Below the pieces are notes generated by a model, which had not been told where the DNA came from, ran no database searches, and saw only the letters and a list, made by a program, of their open reading frames with translations. A stretch of DNA of 64,000 nucleotides, taken from contig NZ_CP015217.1 of NCBI RefSeq assembly GCF_001729245.1, forward strand, positions 1,862,001 to 1,926,000, read 5' to 3'. The DNA is from Leptospira tipperaryensis (GTDB lineage Bacteria; Spirochaetota; Leptospiria; Leptospirales; Leptospiraceae). A program made the position numbers and the translations under genes. Of the stretch, positions 49,685-62,074 are shown piece after piece (position 1 is the stretch's first letter; each line of letters opens with the position of its first letter).

Positions 49685-49908
49685 TCTTGTGTCCTCGTTT
49701 CCAGTGCAAGCGCGTGCACTTCTTGTTTTAGTTCTTCTTTTAGAGTTTCATAGACCATTCTATGTTGTTCTAAAATGGATTTACCTTCAAATCCTTTGTA
49801 AATCACAACTGCCTTGATATGTACTCCATCTTGATAGGGATCCAAGATGGTAACCTTAGAATCGGGAAGACCGGATTCTATTTTATTTTTAATTTCATCG
49901 ATTGTCAT
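49681..49908 (-). CDS. BolA-family protein, copy 1 (Grx partner)
   Basis: A 75-residue BolA fold protein: MTIDEIKNKIESGLPDSKVTILDP, HIKAVVIYKGFEGKSILEQHRMVYETLKEELKQEVHALALET. The conserved FxGKSxLEQHRMVY segment and the C-terminal His (HALAL) that can ligand an Fe-S cluster are intact. It overlaps grxD by 4 bases, so the pair probably acts together in Fe-S delivery. A paralogue is encoded 91 bases upstream. Confidence 0.93.
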
Positions 49909-49999
49909 CGTTCTTTCTTTAGACCGGACCTCGTTATCCGTTTGATTTCTGAGATCGTAGATTTAGCATTTTCGATCCCGTTTTTGTTACAATCCGAAT

Positions 50000-50269
50000 T
50001 TACTCGGATTCTCCGGTTTCGAGCACGATCGCGTGGAGCCCGGCGTCGATCCAAGGTTGTAGAATGGAATAGACCATCCTGTGTTGTTCCACCTTGGATT
50101 TGCCTAAAAAAGCGGAAGAAATCAATACGATTTTTATATGAGTTCCTTCCGCTTTGTTTTCCGGATTTCCCGCATGACCCGAGTGTTCCTCGCTGAAATC
50201 GACAACTTCCAGTTTCGAAGGACGGAGCTCTTGTGAAAGTCGAAACCGTATTTCTTCTTGTATGCTCAT
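50000..50269 (-). CDS. BolA-family protein, copy 2
   Basis: The 89-residue paralogue of the downstream bolA has a longer variable loop (EEHSGHAGNPENKAEG) between strands. It keeps the FLGKSKVEQHRMVYSILQPWIDAGLHAIVLET core, with a loop His and a C-terminal His as possible cluster ligands. The loop is what separates BolA1-like from BolA2-like proteins in other organisms. It sits 13 bases after the ABC permease gene, in the same - strand run. Confidence 0.92.
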   Translation of the reverse strand: MSIQEEIRFRLSQELRPSKLEVVDFSEEHSGHAGNPENKAEGTHIKIVLISSAFLGKSKVEQHRMVYSILQPWIDAGLHAIVLETGESE

Positions 50270-50282
50270 GGTTTTATCGGAA

Positions 50283-51056
50283 TCAATTTCGAATTCCGGT
50301 TCCTCTTCGCAGTAAGAATACGGAAAGAATGTAGAGAACCAAGGTTGCCATCGCGATCATCAAAAGAGCAAATCCCGGATGAATATCGCTGACCCCGAGA
50401 AATCCAAATCGAAACGCGTTTACCATATAAAGAATCGGATTGAGCTTTGACACATTTTGCCAGAAAGGGGGAAGCATTTGGATCGAATAAAAAACCCCGC
50501 CCAAATAAGTTAGAGGCGTAAGGATAAACGTAGGAATGATCGTAACGTCGTCGAATTTTTTCGCGAAGAGTGCGTTTAAAAATCCTCCCAACGAAAATAG
50601 AAGAGAACTCAGGATCACCGTAGTAATCAACATTGGAAAATTATAAACTTCTAATTCAGTAAAAAAAAGTGAAATTGCGATCACGAGAATTCCCACAAGA
50701 ATTCCACGAATAACACCTCCGATCGTATAACCGAGGACGATCAAAGAAGCGGGAGTCGGGGAGACGAGTAACTCTTCGATATTCTTCTGAAACTTGGCTC
50801 CAAAAAAGGAGGAGACTACGTTGTTATACGAATTGATGATCACGGACATCATCACGAGACCCGGAACGATAAACTGAATATACGTGTGATCTCCGATGTT
50901 TCCGATCTGAGAACCGACTAACTTTCCAAAGATGATAAAGTAAAGTGTGATCGTGATTCCCGGAGGAATGAGTGTTTGCACCCAAATTCTTAAGATACGA
51001 ACTGTTTCTTTGATTACGATCGTCTTAAATGCGTTGTATTTTTCTATTAAGGTCAT
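50283..51056 (-). CDS. ABC-2 type permease (YadH-like)
   Basis: The 257-residue membrane protein has six helices (about 24-44, 58-80, 107-130, 140-165, 175-195, 225-250). It shows the ABC-2 conserved segments FIVPGLVMMSVIINSYNNVVSSFFGAKFQKNIEELLVSPTPASLIVLGYTIGG and FILTPLTYLGGVFYSIQMLPPFWQ. The closest family is YadH/NodJ-type exporters. It overlaps the ATPase gene by four bases. Substrate is unknown; genes around it concern thiol and Fe-S metabolism, which might hint at export of a thiol compound, but this is speculation. Confidence 0.9.
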   Translation of the reverse strand: MTLIEKYNAFKTIVIKETVRILRIWVQTLIPPGITITLYFIIFGKLVGSQIGNIGDHTYIQFIVPGLVMMSVIINSYNNVVSSFFGAKFQKNIEELLVSPTPASLIVLGYTIGGVIRGILVGILVIAISLFFTELEVYNFPMLITTVILSSLLFSLGGFLNALFAKKFDDVTIIPTFILTPLTYLGGVFYSIQMLPPFWQNVSKLNPILYMVNAFRFGFLGVSDIHPGFALLMIAMATLVLYILSVFLLRRGTGIRN

Positions 51057-51970
51057 AGTTTTTTCTCCACCAGTTTGAGGAAGAGTTCTTCCAGACGGTT
51101 GGATTTATTTCTCATGCTGCTGATCTTGATTCCGTTTTGATCCAGAAGTTTGAAAAGATCGTTTAGAGAAGCGTCCGCAAAAATAGAAACTTCCAGAGTG
51201 GAATTGTCTATTTGTTTGATTTCGATTCCTGGTGCGCTTCGATGCGAATTCAGATGCCCCGTAAAATCCAAGATGAACGTTTCTTGATCCAGTTTTTGAA
51301 GAAGGTCTTTCATCGAAGTGTTTTCGACGATCTGACCCTGATCGATGATCGCGATATTTCTACAAAGACTTTCGGCTTCTTCCAAATAGTGAGTCGTCAA
51401 GATGACCGTGATCCCGGAGGCGTTGAGCTTTTGGAGGTATTCCCAAAGAGAACGTCTGAGTTCGATATCAACTCCCGCGGTAGGTTCGTCCAAGATAAGA
51501 ATTTTTGGATTGTGAATGAGTGCCCTTGCTATCATCAATCTTCGTTTCATTCCGCCGGAAAGTCTACCTGCAGTTTCTTTTCGTTTTTCATACAACCCGA
51601 GTTGTTGCAGATAACCTTCTGCGCGTTCCGCGGCCAGCTTCCGATCCATTCCGTAGTAGCCGCCTTGATTGATGACGATCTGATCGACTCTTTCAAAGAT
51701 ATTGAAGTTAAATTCCTGAGGAACGACTCCGATATAAGATTTTGCTTTTGCTAAATCGACATCGATGTCCGCGTCAAAAATTTGAACTCTTCCGGAAGTT
51801 TTGTTCACTAAGGAACTGAGAATTCCGATCGTTGTGGATTTTCCGGCGCCGTTTGGACCGAGAAGCGCAAAAAAATCTCCGCTTTCCACGTTTAAGCTGA
51901 TTCCTTTGAGCGCCGTGACCCCGCCGGAATAGGTTTTGACTAAGTTTTCAATTTGCAGAGCAAATTTCAT
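51053..51970 (-). CDS. ABC exporter ATPase (YadG-like)
   Basis: The 305-residue ATPase has Walker A GPNGAGKST, Q-loop VVPQEFNFNIF, signature RLSGGMKRRLMIARAL, Walker B ILILDEPTAGVDIE and the switch histidine TTHYLEEAE. The C-terminal about 80 residues are a regulatory beta domain. FNFNIFERV and GGMKRRL are typical of YadG partners. It overlaps the permease, which completes the exporter, and starts 22 bases after the flavin reductase gene. Confidence 0.93.
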   Translation of the reverse strand: MKFALQIENLVKTYSGGVTALKGISLNVESGDFFALLGPNGAGKSTTIGILSSLVNKTSGRVQIFDADIDVDLAKAKSYIGVVPQEFNFNIFERVDQIVINQGGYYGMDRKLAAERAEGYLQQLGLYEKRKETAGRLSGGMKRRLMIARALIHNPKILILDEPTAGVDIELRRSLWEYLQKLNASGITVILTTHYLEEAESLCRNIAIIDQGQIVENTSMKDLLQKLDQETFILDFTGHLNSHRSAPGIEIKQIDNSTLEVSIFADASLNDLFKLLDQNGIKISSMRNKSNRLEELFLKLVEKKL

Positions 51971-51992
51971 ATTTTTCTTTGATTCCCATCAT

Positions 51993-53372
51993 TTATGTTG
52001 TTTGTAAAATTTCGTTCGCCTTTCTTGCCGCGTTACGCGCAATTTCGGGTAACGCAGGGTGGATATAGATCATCTTTAAGAGATCGTCAATTGTTCCCTT
52101 CATCGTTATAAGTAGAATCAAAAGGTGGATTACGTCGGATGCCTCGTCCCCGATCGCGTGAGCTCCCAAAACTTTTCTCGTTTTTTTTTCTACGAGAATT
52201 TTGATAAATCCGGAATCGGAAAGTCTCGCCATTCCGGTCGCGCTGGAGCTGTAAGGATTTTTCGCTGCGATATAATCGATTCCTAATGCTTTTAGTTCTT
52301 CCTCCGTCTTTCCGACTTTTGCCACCTGAGGATGTGTGAAGACCGCGTGCGGAACCGGAGGATATTCGATCGGAGATTTTTGCTTTTCCTGATACAAGGT
52401 TCGATACAGAAATTCTCCCTCGAAGTTGACCGAATGTCTGTAAAAGTATTTTCCGATGATATCTCCGAGGGCATAAACACCGGGAACCGTCGTTTCCAAA
52501 TATTCGTCTACTTGAATATAACCGTTTTTATCAGTCTGAATTTTTGTATTGGAAAGTCCGAGTAGATCCGAATTCGGTTGAATGCCGGTTGCGACGAGAA
52601 GAGCTTCCGATTCTAAACGAGATTGTTTTCCGTCCACGGTAACATCGAGATAAAATCGATTTTCCTTATATTCTACTTTTTGAATGGTAGAATGTAGTAA
52701 AACTTTTTGTTCTTTTGTAAAAACTCTTTCGAATTCGTCTACGACGTCCGAATCTTCGTTTTTCAGCATTCGATTCCGAACCAAAAAGGTAACGTCGGAA
52801 CCAAACGCGGAATAGGCGAAACCCAATTCTAAGGCGATAAAACCGCCTCCGATTACGATCAACGATTTCGGAAGTTCGGTTCTTCGAAGCGCCTCACGGC
52901 TTGTCATATAAGGAGTTCCTGCCAAACCGGGGATGTTTGGAAGAGAAGGTCTTGCTCCCGCCGCGATAAAAATTCTTTCCGCGGTCAGTTCCTCTCCGTT
53001 AACGCGGATGATACGATCGGAAACAAAAGTTGCCGTACCTTGGATATAGTCTATGTTCGGATTCTTTTCATATGCGGGAACGATGGAAGCGGATTCTTCG
53101 TCCACGGTTTTGGAAACTCTTTCCACGAGGGTTTTGAAATCTACGATCGGCTTTTCCGGAAACGTAATCTGAAATTTTTCGGAATGTTTTGCGAGAGTTA
53201 AAATTTCAGCGGGATAGATCAACATCTTAGAAGGAATACAACCTCGGTTGAGACAGGTTCCTCCCGGAGTTTCTTTTTCGATCACTGCGACCTTATAGCC
53301 GAGTTTGGAAGGAGGGGTGACCAGCTTTGTCCCTCCGCCCGTTCCGATTACGATGATATCATATTGTTTCAT
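51993..53372 (-). CDS. FAD-dependent disulfide oxidoreductase (lipoamide/mycothione reductase-like)
   Basis: A 459-residue flavin reductase. The N-terminal FAD site (IIVIGTGGGTKLVTPPSKLGYKVAVIEK) is followed by the redox-active disulfide GGTCLNRGCIPSKMLIYPAE. An NAD(P)H fold (LIVIGGGFIALELGFAYSAFGSDVT), the second FAD loop (VPGVYALGDI) and the C-terminal catalytic IHPALPEI complete it. CLNRGCIPSKML with YPAE is closest in my memory to mycothione-reductase-type proteins rather than glutathione reductase (CxNVGCxPKK). The substrate is probably a low-molecular-weight disulfide; the neighbours suggest glutathione-related thiols. No lipoamide complex genes are near. Confidence 0.85.
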   Translation of the reverse strand: MKQYDIIVIGTGGGTKLVTPPSKLGYKVAVIEKETPGGTCLNRGCIPSKMLIYPAEILTLAKHSEKFQITFPEKPIVDFKTLVERVSKTVDEESASIVPAYEKNPNIDYIQGTATFVSDRIIRVNGEELTAERIFIAAGARPSLPNIPGLAGTPYMTSREALRRTELPKSLIVIGGGFIALELGFAYSAFGSDVTFLVRNRMLKNEDSDVVDEFERVFTKEQKVLLHSTIQKVEYKENRFYLDVTVDGKQSRLESEALLVATGIQPNSDLLGLSNTKIQTDKNGYIQVDEYLETTVPGVYALGDIIGKYFYRHSVNFEGEFLYRTLYQEKQKSPIEYPPVPHAVFTHPQVAKVGKTEEELKALGIDYIAAKNPYSSSATGMARLSDSGFIKILVEKKTRKVLGAHAIGDEASDVIHLLILLITMKGTIDDLLKMIYIHPALPEIARNAARKANEILQTT

Positions 53373-53456
53373 AAGACTTGCCGATTCAAAAGAGAACTGT
53401 CCTGGTTACAGATTCTTTAGACTACGGTTTTCCGGCAAACGATTTCCGCCCCTTTT

Positions 53457-54263
53457 TTACCAGTGATCCCGCAGAGAACGCAATGAAACAAAAAGAGATT
53501 TTGGATCGTTTGGAAGGAGTTTGAGATCGGACTTTTTTTGAACGTTCTTTTTCAAATCCTCGGACGGATGATCGCACTGAAGGAATGTATTGATCTTCTT
53601 CTCTTTCCCGAGATTGGTTGTTAAGAATTCTACGTCTTTTTGCAAACGAGCGGATTCTTCCAGCGTATCAATCGCGTCTTGATTGGAAGGATCTAAGGAG
53701 AGAGTAAATTTCAGATTGGATTCTAAATAGTCGTGTCCGGGATAAAGAAGAATCTCGTTTTCCAAGGGATAGATTTGTTCGAGAACCGTTTGGGCAAGAA
53801 TCTCGGGGTCGCCTCCTCGGTAACAATTTCCCACACCCGCGTTGAAAAGGGTATCACCCGTAAAGAGTGCCTTTGCCTTTTCTTGTTCTACGAGTTTAAG
53901 ACAGACATGACAAAAGGTATGGCCGGGAGTATCTAAAATTTCTAAGTGTTCCTTAGAGGAAGCGAGAATTCGGTCTCCCTTTTTTATAGGATGAGTCGCG
54001 TGTGGAATTTTTCCGATTCCTCCCGGATGAGAATATACGATCGGTTTGTATTTTCGAAAGAGTCCTTCGTTTCCGGATGTGTGATCCGCGTGTTCGTGTG
54101 TGTTCAGGATAAAGTCGAGATTCCATCCTTGATTCTCCAAGAACGTTTCGACTTGTTTTGAATCGTACGGATCGATCGAGAGGGTTTGGGACGTTTCCGT
54201 GTTTCTGAGGATGTAAGTAAAGTTGCGAAGGGGTGAGAGGGTGTAGATCCGAAAGACTTCCAG
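53457..54263 (-). CDS. Glyoxalase-II-like metallo-beta-lactamase hydrolase
   Basis: The hydrolase has the metal-binding motif THEHADH (H56, H58, D60, H61 in my numbering), then TPGHTFCHVCLK, FTGDTLF and YPGHDY. This fits zinc-dependent thioester hydrolases of the GloB family, which free glutathione from S-lactoylglutathione. A TTG at 54140 opens a shorter frame, but the N-terminal strands (FRIYTLSPLRNFTYILRN...SIDPYDSKQVETFL) are conserved-looking and lie upstream of it. No ATG, GTG or TTG occurs before them; I place the start at CTG 54263 (LEVFRIY), giving 268 residues. The frame is continuous with the upstream STAS gene across its TAG. Confidence 0.8.
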   Translation of the reverse strand: MEVFRIYTLSPLRNFTYILRNTETSQTLSIDPYDSKQVETFLENQGWNLDFILNTHEHADHTSGNEGLFRKYKPIVYSHPGGIGKIPHATHPIKKGDRILASSKEHLEILDTPGHTFCHVCLKLVEQEKAKALFTGDTLFNAGVGNCYRGGDPEILAQTVLEQIYPLENEILLYPGHDYLESNLKFTLSLDPSNQDAIDTLEESARLQKDVEFLTTNLGKEKKINTFLQCDHPSEDLKKNVQKKSDLKLLPNDPKSLFVSLRSLRDHW

Positions 54264-54272
54264 GATACGGAC

Positions 54273-54587
54273 CTAACGGATGATATCCAAGTGTTTGTCA
54301 AGATTTGCGATCTTTAAGATCGTCATCACGTCTCTGCTGATATTCTTAAGCTTGAGAGAACCGTTTCTTTCGGTCACGTATTTCTGAGAATTGAAGATGG
54401 CTCCGATTCCGGAAGAATCCAAATACGCGTCTCCCGCAAAGTCCAGAACGATATCCGAAAAACCTTCTCCGTGCTTTTTGATAATTAGCTCTTTGAGAGC
54501 AAATGCATTTTTGAGGCTGATGCTCCCTTGAATGCGTATCGTGCAGGTTGTTCCTTCTGTAAGGATTTCAGTGTTGAAATTTTCCAC
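54273..54587 (-). CDS. STAS-domain anti-anti-sigma-like protein
   Basis: The 104-residue protein has the STAS fold of SpoIIAA/RsbV: TCTIRIQGSISLKNAFALKELIIKKHGEGFSDIVLDFAGDAYLDSSGIGAIFNSQKYV. The phosphorylatable serine is in DSSGIG (about 62-67). It probably binds a kinase or phosphatase partner of the RsbW/RsbU kind. A SpoIIE-type phosphatase is encoded at 58962-59942, not adjacent but a possible partner. Its TAG stop is followed at once, in the same frame, by the hydrolase coding sequence. Confidence 0.9.
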   Translation of the reverse strand: MENFNTEILTEGTTCTIRIQGSISLKNAFALKELIIKKHGEGFSDIVLDFAGDAYLDSSGIGAIFNSQKYVTERNGSLKLKNISRDVMTILKIANLDKHLDIIR

Positions 54588-54776
54588 GTTTGCTTTGCTC
54601 GGAACCTATTTGAATCCTAATCGATCACTGTACTCGGTAAACAAAATTTTTTTCCTAACGTTCGCTACCAAGAAGAAATTTTTCATAAATAAAAAAGAAT
54701 TAGCTGGAAATCCTGAAGGAATTGATAATTTTAGACAACATTTTCCTGAAAAATCCTCTTCTTTTCAGGTTAGTTT

Positions 54777-55742
<966 letters not shown>

Positions 55743-55807
55743 AAACAAGTTTTCTCTTTCTGAAATTGAATTCCATCTTTCATTTTTAATCTTTGGGAGA
55801 ATCATCA

Positions 55808-57291
<1,484 letters not shown>

Positions 57292-57298
<7 letters not shown>

Positions 57299-58587
57299 TC
57301 AAAACCTAATAAACAAAATTCGAATGTCTTTCTTTCCGATGTAATCCCGGCTCCGCAGAGGAGCCGAAATTCCGGAAAGAAAGGGATCTCTAAAATTCTT
57401 CCGGGTGGAATTTTAAGAAAGAACTGTTCGTCCCGTTCTTTTTTGGAAATGAGAGTGTCCATCCGAACGATCTCGATCCATAGCAAAACCTGGAAAAGAA
57501 TCGTTTTTTCCGTAACTGCGTAGAGTCGAATCGCCGAAATTCCTGAAATCTGAAAGTTGAACTTTTCTGTTCTGGGAACGCTCTGAAATTTGGTTTCGAT
57601 TGTCTGACTCGGATCCGCCTTTGAGTCTTCTTGGTGTTCTCTATAAATCGAGAATATTCCAGCCTCGTAATATATCTTTCTGGAAAAATTTCTAAAAATC
57701 TCTCTTTCGATCGTTTCTTCCAGAGATTCTCCGGGCTCCGGTTTTTTCACTGGAGAATCCAGAATACTTTTTAGTTTATTCTTAGAGATATTTTTTTCGA
57801 TCATCGTTTTGACGGGCGGTGAAAGTTTCGGATAAGAGAATCGAATGATTCTTTCATCGAGGGTTGTCAGGATACGATTTAAGAATGGACCGTGTATGAG
57901 CGGGAGAATTTCGATTTTGAAAATTTGATCTCGAAGAAAAATCGCGAATTCCGGTTCGTGACTGAATAGATTGGAGACGATCGTTTGTTCTTCAGCGGGA
58001 GTTCCCGCAAAAAGAATTTTTACCAGGCGAAAAAGATAAGTTTTACTTTTTTGATCGAAGTAGAGCGATTCGATTTTTTTTTCGACTTCGTTTTCGGATA
58101 ACTCCGGATTTACGATATCTTTCAAGGACAAATAACGTGTCGAGATCATCTTGTTTCTTCTCTGACGATACAATTGGAATTCCCCGGAGACAACGGCACC
58201 GATCGTGGTAGTTTCATCTTTCGTTCTGGAAATTCGGATCGGAAGTTTTTCCACGGGAAGATATGGATTTTGTTTTACGGGGAAAGATCCATTCTCCGTA
58301 GTCTCAAAGGTTGTTTCCGGAAATCGCTCCGTATTGGAATGGATTCTTCCATTTTCAAAACTCAAATAGGCCAGCGAATCGATCGATTTACTCGGATATA
58401 AACTTCGGTTCCATTCTATAGAATATAAAAAACGAGGAACGATTCCGGGTGACGCGAATAAAAAGGGTAATTCTTCTATTTCCTTTGTTTTGAAGTCGTA
58501 AAAGGGTTCTATCTTCGAGGTAAATCGAACGATAGAGTCGGGATTGGCGAGAATAAAGAAGTAATTCTTTCCTTCTTGTAAGGGCAT
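57292..58587 (-). CDS. Divergent FliG-like domain protein
   Basis: The 431-residue protein has an unusual layout. Its first about 170 residues are beta-rich and unknown. Residues about 190-280 look like a degenerate FliG middle/C-terminal segment: RLVKILFAGTPAEEQTIVSNLF, then EPEFAIFLRDQIFKIEILPLIHG, FLNRILTTLDERIIRF and SPPVKTMIEKNISKNKLKSIL. These correspond to the FliG pattern (xPExAxxIRxxxFxFExLxxx...xLRExDxxxLALALKGA...xMSKRA), but the LALALKGA and charged torque residues are not kept. No signal peptide. It is probably not a rotor protein itself; it may be a FliG-derived protein with another function. The rest of the protein is unassigned. Confidence 0.5.
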
Positions 58588-58667
58588 TTTTTCTTTCGGA
58601 AAATAGAAAAACGGGTCTTATCGATTTCGGTTTGCTTTTCGTTTGAAAAGGCGAGACGACGATTGCC

Positions 58668-58961
58668 TCAAAAAGTAGGTCTTATCGTTTCCGGAATCGG
58701 AACGGATAAACCCGGAGCCGGATAATTTCGTTTGGTCAATTTTGCGATCAGAGATTTTTTAAACTTCGTAAAATTATATTCGGTCCTTAAAAGGATGATT
58801 TCTTCCTCGAGACCAAACGGAATAAATTCTAAAAGCTCGTCTTCGTTGAGTCCTGTCACCAAGACCACGTCCTGAAGAATTCTTCCTAATTTGCGAGCGT
58901 CTCTGTCTTCGAGCGAGAGACAGGAAAGGATTTTGGTTTCCAAGGGCGTCAATTCTAACAT
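58668..58961 (-). CDS. Small conserved hypothetical protein
   Basis: A 97-residue soluble protein lying between the SpoIIE phosphatase gene (upstream, no gap) and the FliG-like gene, 80 bp away. It is helical, with LETKILSCLSLEDRDARKLGRILQDVVLVTGLNEDELLEFI, which has a helix-turn-helix-like spacing but no convincing DNA-binding motif. It starts immediately after the phosphatase stop, so it is translationally coupled to it. I infer a signalling helper but do not assign a family. Confidence 0.6.
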   Translation of the reverse strand: MLELTPLETKILSCLSLEDRDARKLGRILQDVVLVTGLNEDELLEFIPFGLEEEIILLRTEYNFTKFKKSLIAKLTKRNYPAPGLSVPIPETIRPTF

Positions 58962-59938
<977 letters not shown>

Positions 59939-59942
<4 letters not shown>

Positions 59943-60562
59943 GGTTTGTAGAAATAGGCGTGGAACTGAAACTCTTTCTTTAGAAAGTTTTTTCGCGCTA
60001 TTTGAAAATACTTATCCTCTAAATAAGGCTGCTTGACCCCGTCCAGCAATCCGTAGGTTTTTTCCTTATATCCGGACTCATACAATAATGGGACGAGAGT
60101 TTTTGAGGAAGTATCATAATGATATAACAATTTATGAATAAAAGGAGAATAAACGACCACGAATGCTTCTCCGTTTCCCTGGAATTCCACCTCTCCTTTT
60201 TCCAAAGTTTCCAATAGAACCCAGTTACCTAACGTAGAATACCTTCCTTTTCCGCTTACGATATATGTCGTATACTCGTTCTTGTCTTTGACCTCTCGTC
60301 GCATGGATTTTTCAAACGTCCTATCGGCTGTGTTGAGGAAAATTCTTTCCTGGACGACGTTTTTGTAAAAGAGGGTATTCATGTGCGAACGTTCCGGCCG
60401 ATTGCGAACATACATTCCGCCCGGAATCTCTTTCTGAGTTTTTTCGTTTGAGACTTCGGCGGGAAGTTCTCGGATCCAACGCGGGGAACAACCTAAAAGA
60501 ATTAGGAAAAGAAAGAGAAACGGCACAAAGAAAGGGTAACGTTTTTGCAGCTCTCGATTCAA
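59939..60562 (-). CDS. Lipoprotein of unknown function, upstream of the phosphatase
   Basis: The start is placed at the TTG at 60562, preceded by GGGGGCGATC, because the longer frame runs into the acyltransferase gene. That gives 207 residues with a signal peptide and lipobox (FFVPFLFLFLILLGC). The mature part is strand-rich: GNWVLLETLEKGEVEFQGNGEAFVVVYSPFIHKLLYHYD. No family is recognised. It sits between the MBOAT gene and the phosphatase gene, overlapping the latter by four bases; it could be a surface or periplasmic input component for the phosphatase, but that is inference. Confidence 0.65.
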
Positions 60563-60614
60563 GATCGCCCCCTTTCTTCCCTTGGAAGAAGTCCTTTCCC
60601 TTTGGGCTAAGGAC

Positions 60615-62036
60615 TTAGAACTGAAAGTAAATAAATTCTCCACCACCGTCTCCAAATACTCCCAAAAGAAGTAGAAGAATGACGCTTAGGATGGGAATCA
60701 GAATCAGAGCCCGCTTTTCGATCTTGGACATCAGTTGTGGATAATACTGAAACGCGTTTAGGCCGACCGTCAGCAGAATGAAGAGAAACAACTCTTCCCA
60801 ACGAGGAAGAATCTTACCCGTAAAAATATTTTTATAACCGCCGAGTAGATCCAACATAAACGGAACCGCGTTTTTACCGGCCGATCCGCCTCGAAAGAAA
60901 ATTCCCGAGAAGATAAACAAATTGAGAGTAAATACGTTTCTTAGAATTCGGACCATAGTCGAAGGAGTGTTTGAGACTCCCGGCGTCGGTCTGGGTTCTA
61001 CAATTCTCTCCACGGCCAAGATCAGACCGAGATAGGCTCCCCAGAGGACAAAGGCGATATTGGCACCGTGCCAAAGGCCCCCGAGACACATCGTGAGAAA
61101 CATATTCAACTGAGATCTGAATTCTCCCTGTCTGCTTCCGCCTAACGGTATGTAGATGTAATCCCGAAGCCAAGTGGAAAGTGTTACGTGCCATCTTCCC
61201 CAAAATTCGCGGAAGGAAACGGAAAGAAACGGTCCGCGGAAGTTTTCCGGAATATCGTATCCGAGTAAGAATGCGGAACCCCTCGCAATATCGGTGTAAC
61301 CTGAAAAGTCGCAGTAGACCTGACAAGCAAAGCCGACCATTCCGATGTAGATGGAAGCCGCGTGATACGAACCGGGTTCGAGATACATCGGGCCGACGAT
61401 GCCAGCGATGGAATCGGCGAGCACTGATTTTTTAAAAAGACCAAAGATCAAAAGAAAGATTCCGAGCTTCATCCGATTTTTATCAATTTCGGGATGATCT
61501 AGTTTCGGAAGAAAGTCAGTGGATCTCATGATCGGACCCGCGATCAATTGAGGAAAGAAGAGTATAAAAAGAAAATAATCACCGGAGCCGATTCTACTCG
61601 GAATCAGACCTCTGTGGATATCGACTTGTAGAGCGATCAATTGAAACGTATAAAAGCTGATCGCCAGAGGAAGAAGAATTTCCACCGAAGTCCCCAGCCT
61701 TTGCCAGAGTTCCATCCCCGTGAGAGAACTCATGGAATCCATTACGAAATAGTAATATTTAAAGAACGCGAGGTTGATTCCGTTTAAAACGATTACCCAT
61801 TTCAGAAGTTTTCCCGTGGATTCTCCGCGTTCCCGAATCTCCCAGAGTTTTGTGGAGAAGTAGTAGTTGATTCCGATCACGAGTAAAAAGTGAATCAGAA
61901 AAGCTATATGGGAATATCCGTAGAAGATGATCGAGGAAACGAGGAGGACCCTTTTTTTCCAGGGTCCGGATACGTTCCAATAGATCAAATACGTGATAAG
62001 AAATAAAAAAAGAAAGGGTAAAGAATTAAATAACAT
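60615..62036 (-). CDS. MBOAT-family O-acyltransferase (AlgI/PatA-like)
   Basis: A 473-residue integral membrane protein with about 11 helices. MBOAT core motifs are present: REFWGRWHVTLSTWLRDYIYIPLGGSR and LGGLWHGANIAFVLWGAYLG, which includes the catalytic His of the family. FSGYTDIARGSAFLLGYDIPENFR precedes them. AlgI-type proteins carry acyl groups across the membrane to modify extracellular polysaccharides. The start MLFNSLPFLFLFLITYLIYW is typical. A dedicated SGNH/AlgJ partner is not adjacent, so the acceptor is unknown; Leptospira surface glycans are likely. Confidence 0.92.
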   Translation of the reverse strand: MLFNSLPFLFLFLITYLIYWNVSGPWKKRVLLVSSIIFYGYSHIAFLIHFLLVIGINYYFSTKLWEIRERGESTGKLLKWVIVLNGINLAFFKYYYFVMDSMSSLTGMELWQRLGTSVEILLPLAISFYTFQLIALQVDIHRGLIPSRIGSGDYFLFILFFPQLIAGPIMRSTDFLPKLDHPEIDKNRMKLGIFLLIFGLFKKSVLADSIAGIVGPMYLEPGSYHAASIYIGMVGFACQVYCDFSGYTDIARGSAFLLGYDIPENFRGPFLSVSFREFWGRWHVTLSTWLRDYIYIPLGGSRQGEFRSQLNMFLTMCLGGLWHGANIAFVLWGAYLGLILAVERIVEPRPTPGVSNTPSTMVRILRNVFTLNLFIFSGIFFRGGSAGKNAVPFMLDLLGGYKNIFTGKILPRWEELFLFILLTVGLNAFQYYPQLMSKIEKRALILIPILSVILLLLLGVFGDGGGEFIYFQF

Positions 62037-62074
62037 CAGACTTCCGAAAAATAAATTCTAAATTTCTAATATTC

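Noticed and set aside
54215..54245. Possible frameshift in the hydrolase N-terminus
   Set aside because: At first count a C seemed to be missing in a short run, but re-reading showed four Cs and the frame is continuous; the oddity is the missing start codon instead.
54104..54301. Separate 65-codon ORF between the STAS and hydrolase genes
   Set aside because: It is an out-of-frame reading of the junction, rich in Ser, Arg and Thr as shadow frames are, with no motif and no ribosome-binding site.
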